A stretch of DNA of 64,000 nucleotides from Physella acuta (taxonomy: Eukaryota; Mollusca; Gastropoda; Physidae). Position numbers and translations under genes: made by a program. Location of the stretch: contig NW_026731983.1 of assembly GCF_028476545.1 (NCBI RefSeq), positions 741,001 to 805,000 on the forward strand, read 5' to 3'. The stretch's first letter is position 1, and every line of letters starts with the position of its first letter. This document shows, in pieces, positions 60,950-64,000 of this stretch. The notes below the pieces were generated by a model. The model ran no database searches and was not told where the DNA came from. It worked only from the letters and a program-made list of their open reading frames with translations.

Positions 60950-61030
60950 GTTAAATATTGTGTTCGGGTTGTGTATCAACTAGTCAGTTCTGAACTTGTG
61001 TTTAGGCTATAGATCAACATGTCAGGTTTG
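60950..61030 (+). repeat. 38-bp minisatellite relic, about 2 copies (U4)
   Basis: gggttgtgtatcaactagtc then agttctgaacttgtgtttag; same position as 24578 and 43080. Confidence 0.8.
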
Positions 61031-62159
61031 ATCGTTGATACCCGGGTCTCCCTGACTATTGATGCTCTAATGTGTACCTGCCACAAAGATACTTGAACAC
61101 CGTAAAAGTTATTCAAAACCTTGCATGGTGGTCTATTTCACAGCTTCCAGCATCGCGTCTGTATCCATACAGAGATGTACAAGGATACCGACGAAAACAT
61201 TATTTTAAAATAATTTCTAGCGTTTCTTAATGTAAAATATTTATAAAAAATTTATTTTATCCTAATATTTCCAACAAGCTATAATTTACAAATTCGATTT
61301 TGTAATGTTTGCCAAAATTTTTATTGATTAGTTATTCGATTAAATGATTATATACGTGGAGCTAACAATGTATTTTAATATCCAGCCTAAAGAGTTTTCT
61401 TTAGCTAACTCTGTTCTTTAATAAGTCATCCTCTCATACACAATTCTTTAGCCCAATATTTCACGACAACTGAAGTTTAAATCACTGCCTTCTTTCATCC
61501 ACCCTGAGGATTAACAATTAATGTGAAATCGATGTTTTGAATTAAGTAAATGTAAACTAGTGTGACTGTGATAACCGTGCTCGAGGGTCCACTGTGAATT
61601 AATGTAATACCTATAAAGTAATAAAGTTCAACACCAAACAGGTGCTAACATTTCAACCATAAGGCCAAATAGAAGGAAACAAAGAAAAATAAATTTATTG
61701 CAACGGTTTTGATACTTTTAAAAACACAGTCTAGACTGTAAGAGTACTGTCTGCTTTATATGTCAATTAATTAACTCTGAACGGAACTGATTTTTATAAA
61801 ATGGTGAATTAGGAAAATAAACATTTTCTTTACAATATTTAAGAAAGAAAATAAGTTAATTTGTTTTTTTGCAAACAGGCAACTATTTTAATTATAACAT
61901 GAGAAAAATAACTCCGCCGCCTTAACAACACATGCGTTATTGTGCCAACACCGGTATAAAGTAACGGAACTTTTACTTACAAAGCTCATAAGTGGCACAC
62001 ACTGGAATTCTTAAATGAACTTAAGACAATCGCTGACTTAAGTCAACTGAACTTAAGTCATTCGCTGACTTAAGTCACCTGAACTTAAGACAGTTTCTGA
62101 CTTAAGTTTATCTGTGCATTCTCCACCTGCTTCAGTTCTTCCTGTACCTGTTTCAAGCT
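61031..62159. repeat. 3' flank of GIMAP-D, duplicated block
   Basis: Matches 24753-25768 and 43966-44970. Just past the D stop it still encodes SLKQVQEELKQVENAQINLS in frame, the C-terminus that A and C retain. The AATAAA of the other copies is altered here. Confidence 0.65.
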
Positions 62160-63554
62160 TTACAAAAGATTATTTTTGACGTCAAACGTTCCCTCTCCGT
62201 GCTCCGTGTCTCGCCTCTCTTGCACCAGATCTTCAAACCTCTTCTGATGATTGCGTTCTATTTCACTCCATTGCTGCTCATCACCTTTTAAGTCGTCAAT
62301 TTGAATTTCAAAAACCTCCCTTTGATTTTTCAGCTCTTTATCGAAGACCTGTTTCATTTCTTCTTCCTGTTGTCGACTTTGTTGTATTTCTTCAATACAC
62401 CTACGAGAGAAAGCGCTTTCGTCAGAAAACTTTTTTTGTAGAGATTCCAAGGTCTGAGTCAGGTCTTGAAGAGCTCCAGAAAATTCTTCCTGCTTGGTCA
62501 GTATGACCTGAACAGTATTGGTTTGACTCAACATCTTGTCAAGTGTGACTAAGTCTACTGCCCCTTGTTCCAATACCTCTGCTGTCTCTCGATACTCGCC
62601 ATCTTTGTCTCGCATTCTCTGCTCAATTTCTTCAAATTTTTTCTGGAAACTCTCTTCGATTTCTTGTTGTTTTTTCTTAATAAGTTCGAGTCCTTTAATC
62701 AGATTTCCGTATTCCTCACTTTTATCTTTCAGCTCGAATGCCAATTTGGGTGGAGAATCTGGGCAGTCAAGTGGTGAATACGTAACAGGCATACTTTGGC
62801 TACTTTCACATGACACCAAGTCTTCATTCTGAATACGGCTGTTGGTGACTTGTGTCAGCTCGACTTCTGGTCTAGTTTCATCCTGGATCAGATTTTGGAT
62901 CTGAATTTTTTCAAAGCTCTTGTTGGTATAGCGGCGAGCGCTAAGTAACTCATCGACTTTTTTAATTAGTTTTTCGATTTGTTTGATTACTACATGTTTG
63001 ACCTGAGTGCTGTTGTCGAATAAGATGATCCTATTCTCACATTCTTCTATCAAATCTTTAAAGGCGCCGTCTTGTTTTTCGCACCATTGGGGGAAGGTCG
63101 TTCTCTTGTCAACCTTTCCACGATGTTCTTGCTTGAAAATATCCCCACAGGAAATAATTATAATACAATATTTTCTTAGAAAATTATTTCCAAGAACTTT
63201 TTTTAAAGTATCAACGGAGTCTTTTTCTTCACGAGTGAACCTGTTCCCATATTTAAGGACCAGAAGAAAGGCATGATAGCCTTCAGGATTGGCTGCCAGA
63301 GCCAGCTTAGCGGCCTCAGTTGTCTGCTCAACTGACCGTTCTCTGCTCAGCCTGGTATCACAAACTGTCAGACCATCCACGACTTTTAACGAACGACCTT
63401 TGTGTTCTGCAGTCGCGCTGTAGAAATTTTTTGTTAATGAAGACGTAGTTGACCCGCTTTCGAACGTCCGTTTTCTTAAGATGGTATTTCCAGTCGCACT
63501 TTTTCCGTTTCCGGTTTTTCCAATCAGTAGCAGATCAATCCTAGGTGGTATGCA
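62160..63554 (-). CDS. GIMAP-D: divergent AIG1-type GTPase exon with coiled coil
   Basis: Open from acceptor tttttcctag (phase 0, CIPPRIDLLLIGKTGNGKS) to a TAA, 464 codons. No ATG lies between acceptor and P-loop, so the start must be in an upstream exon outside the window or not recognised. G1 GKTGNGKSATGNT, G2 SSLT, G3 VVDGLTVCDT (Thr for the DxxG Gly), box GYHAFLLVLKYGNRFT, G4 SCGD, LFDNST. The GTPase half and a private Pro/Glu-rich linker (PVTYSPLDCPDSPPKL, KKKQQEIEESFQKKFEEIEQ) differ clearly from A-C. From VDLVTLDKMLSQTNTVQVI onward it is nearly identical to them. It stops at KNNLL, about 27 residues before the C-terminus of A, because of GGA to TAA-type divergence. Confidence 0.9.
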   Translation of the reverse strand, partial: CIPPRIDLLLIGKTGNGKSATGNTILRKRTFESGSTTSSLTKNFYSATAEHKGRSLKVVDGLTVCDTRLSRERSVEQTTEAAKLALAANPEGYHAFLLVLKYGNRFTREEKDSVDTLKKVLGNNFLRKYCIIIISCGDIFKQEHRGKVDKRTTFPQWCEKQDGAFKDLIEECENRIILFDNSTQVKHVVIKQIEKLIKKVDELLSARRYTNKSFEKIQIQNLIQDETRPEVELTQVTNSRIQNEDLVSCESSQSMPVTYSPLDCPDSPPKLAFELKDKSEEYGNLIKGLELIKKKQQEIEESFQKKFEEIEQRMRDKDGEYRETAEVLEQGAVDLVTLDKMLSQTNTVQVILTKQEEFSGALQDLTQTLESLQKKFSDESAFSRRCIEEIQQSRQQEEEMKQVFDKELKNQREVFEIQIDDLKGDEQQWSEIERNHQKRFEDLVQERRDTEHGEGTFDVKNNLL

Positions 63555-64000
63555 CTAGGAAAAACAAAGAAGTTCATGTTGCATACACATTTGGTATAAT
63601 AACATGTTACACAACAAAGTACACACAGTGTCACTTCCCACTAAACAGTCGATTAATGACTTAATTGCTGTAACGGCTACATAATAATTACCAAAGAAAT
63701 AAATAATGGGTTAGAGTTATCGACTTGAAAATATGTTTGTTGATATAGAATATGTGTGGTGTGTTTATGAGTATGAGCAGAATTACGTAGTTGAAAAGTC
63801 GAGGGTAGATAGGCGATGATTAGATAACAAGCATCAATTTTAATTTTGACGCTAGGCAAAGATAAGTAGGAAATAATTTAGTATTAACGGTAGACTTTAA
63901 TGATAGACGAATCAGTTATGTTTTTGTTTACTCTCATCCAATGTAGTTTGTATAACCATAGACTTGAGTAAAGTTATTGAACACACCAAAATATACCAAT
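63555..64000 (-). other. Probable intron of GIMAP-D, no exon found
   Basis: Unlike the intron shared by A-C. I see no N5-like reading (RPHTVRHEENL) on the minus strand. The small ORF at 63677-63859 has no features. Confidence 0.45.

Overview
This window looks like AT-rich, repeat-dense nuclear DNA of an invertebrate, most likely a mollusc and perhaps a gastropod. The basis is a tandem family of GIMAP/AIG1-type GTPases with long C-terminal coiled coils, intron-rich gene structure, hAT-type MITEs with 8-bp target duplications and very many (TA)n microsatellites. There are no operons, ribosome binding sites, CRISPR arrays or recognisable tRNA/rRNA genes. All host genes I can support lie on the minus strand.

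The window is built from four tandem, diverged segmental-duplication units: U1 about 0.17-16.5 kb, U2 about 16.9-36.5 kb, U3 about 36.5-50.1 kb and U4 about 50.1-64 kb (cut by the window end). Each unit reads left to right as: a shared non-coding block, a 32-bp minisatellite, an AT-rich block (in U2 and U4 followed by a broken GIMAP paralogue), further shared blocks, a 38-bp minisatellite (U2-U4), and then a GIMAP gene on the minus strand whose 5' exons extend to the right. The large GTPase exons are at 6656-8017 (A), 25769-27040 (B), 44971-46252 (C, one frameshift) and 62160-63554 (D). Broken paralogues are at 20931-22060 and 57397-58675.

The main result is a gene model. To the right of each GTPase exon lie small exons with good acceptors that keep the same phases in the paralogous units. 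N5 is a 56-59 bp exon, phase 1 in and phase 0 out, directly in frame with the GTPase exon. N4 is Ser/Asp-rich, 99-126 bp, phase 1-1. N3, N2 and N1 are Pro/Gly/Tyr/Cys-rich, 84-159 bp, phase 1-1. These GIMAPs therefore probably carry a modular N-terminal extension made of symmetric phase-1 exons. The exons have multiplied locally: four N3 and two N4 in U1, and three alternating N1/N2 pairs in U2. The initiator exon is not identified in any unit.

N3 exons use a splice acceptor whose pyrimidine tract is MITE sequence, and N1 exons end at the opposite side of the same MITE. A 15-bp minisatellite (about 6 to about 185 copies) begins at the donor of the last N3 exon in U1 and U2 and reaches 2.8 kb in U2. 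The rest of the window is (TA)n tracts, a roughly 690-bp interspersed element with terminal stem-loops (about ten copies), LINE 3' tails, one 1.3-kb hAT element with empty sites in sister units, and unassigned duplicated AT-rich DNA.
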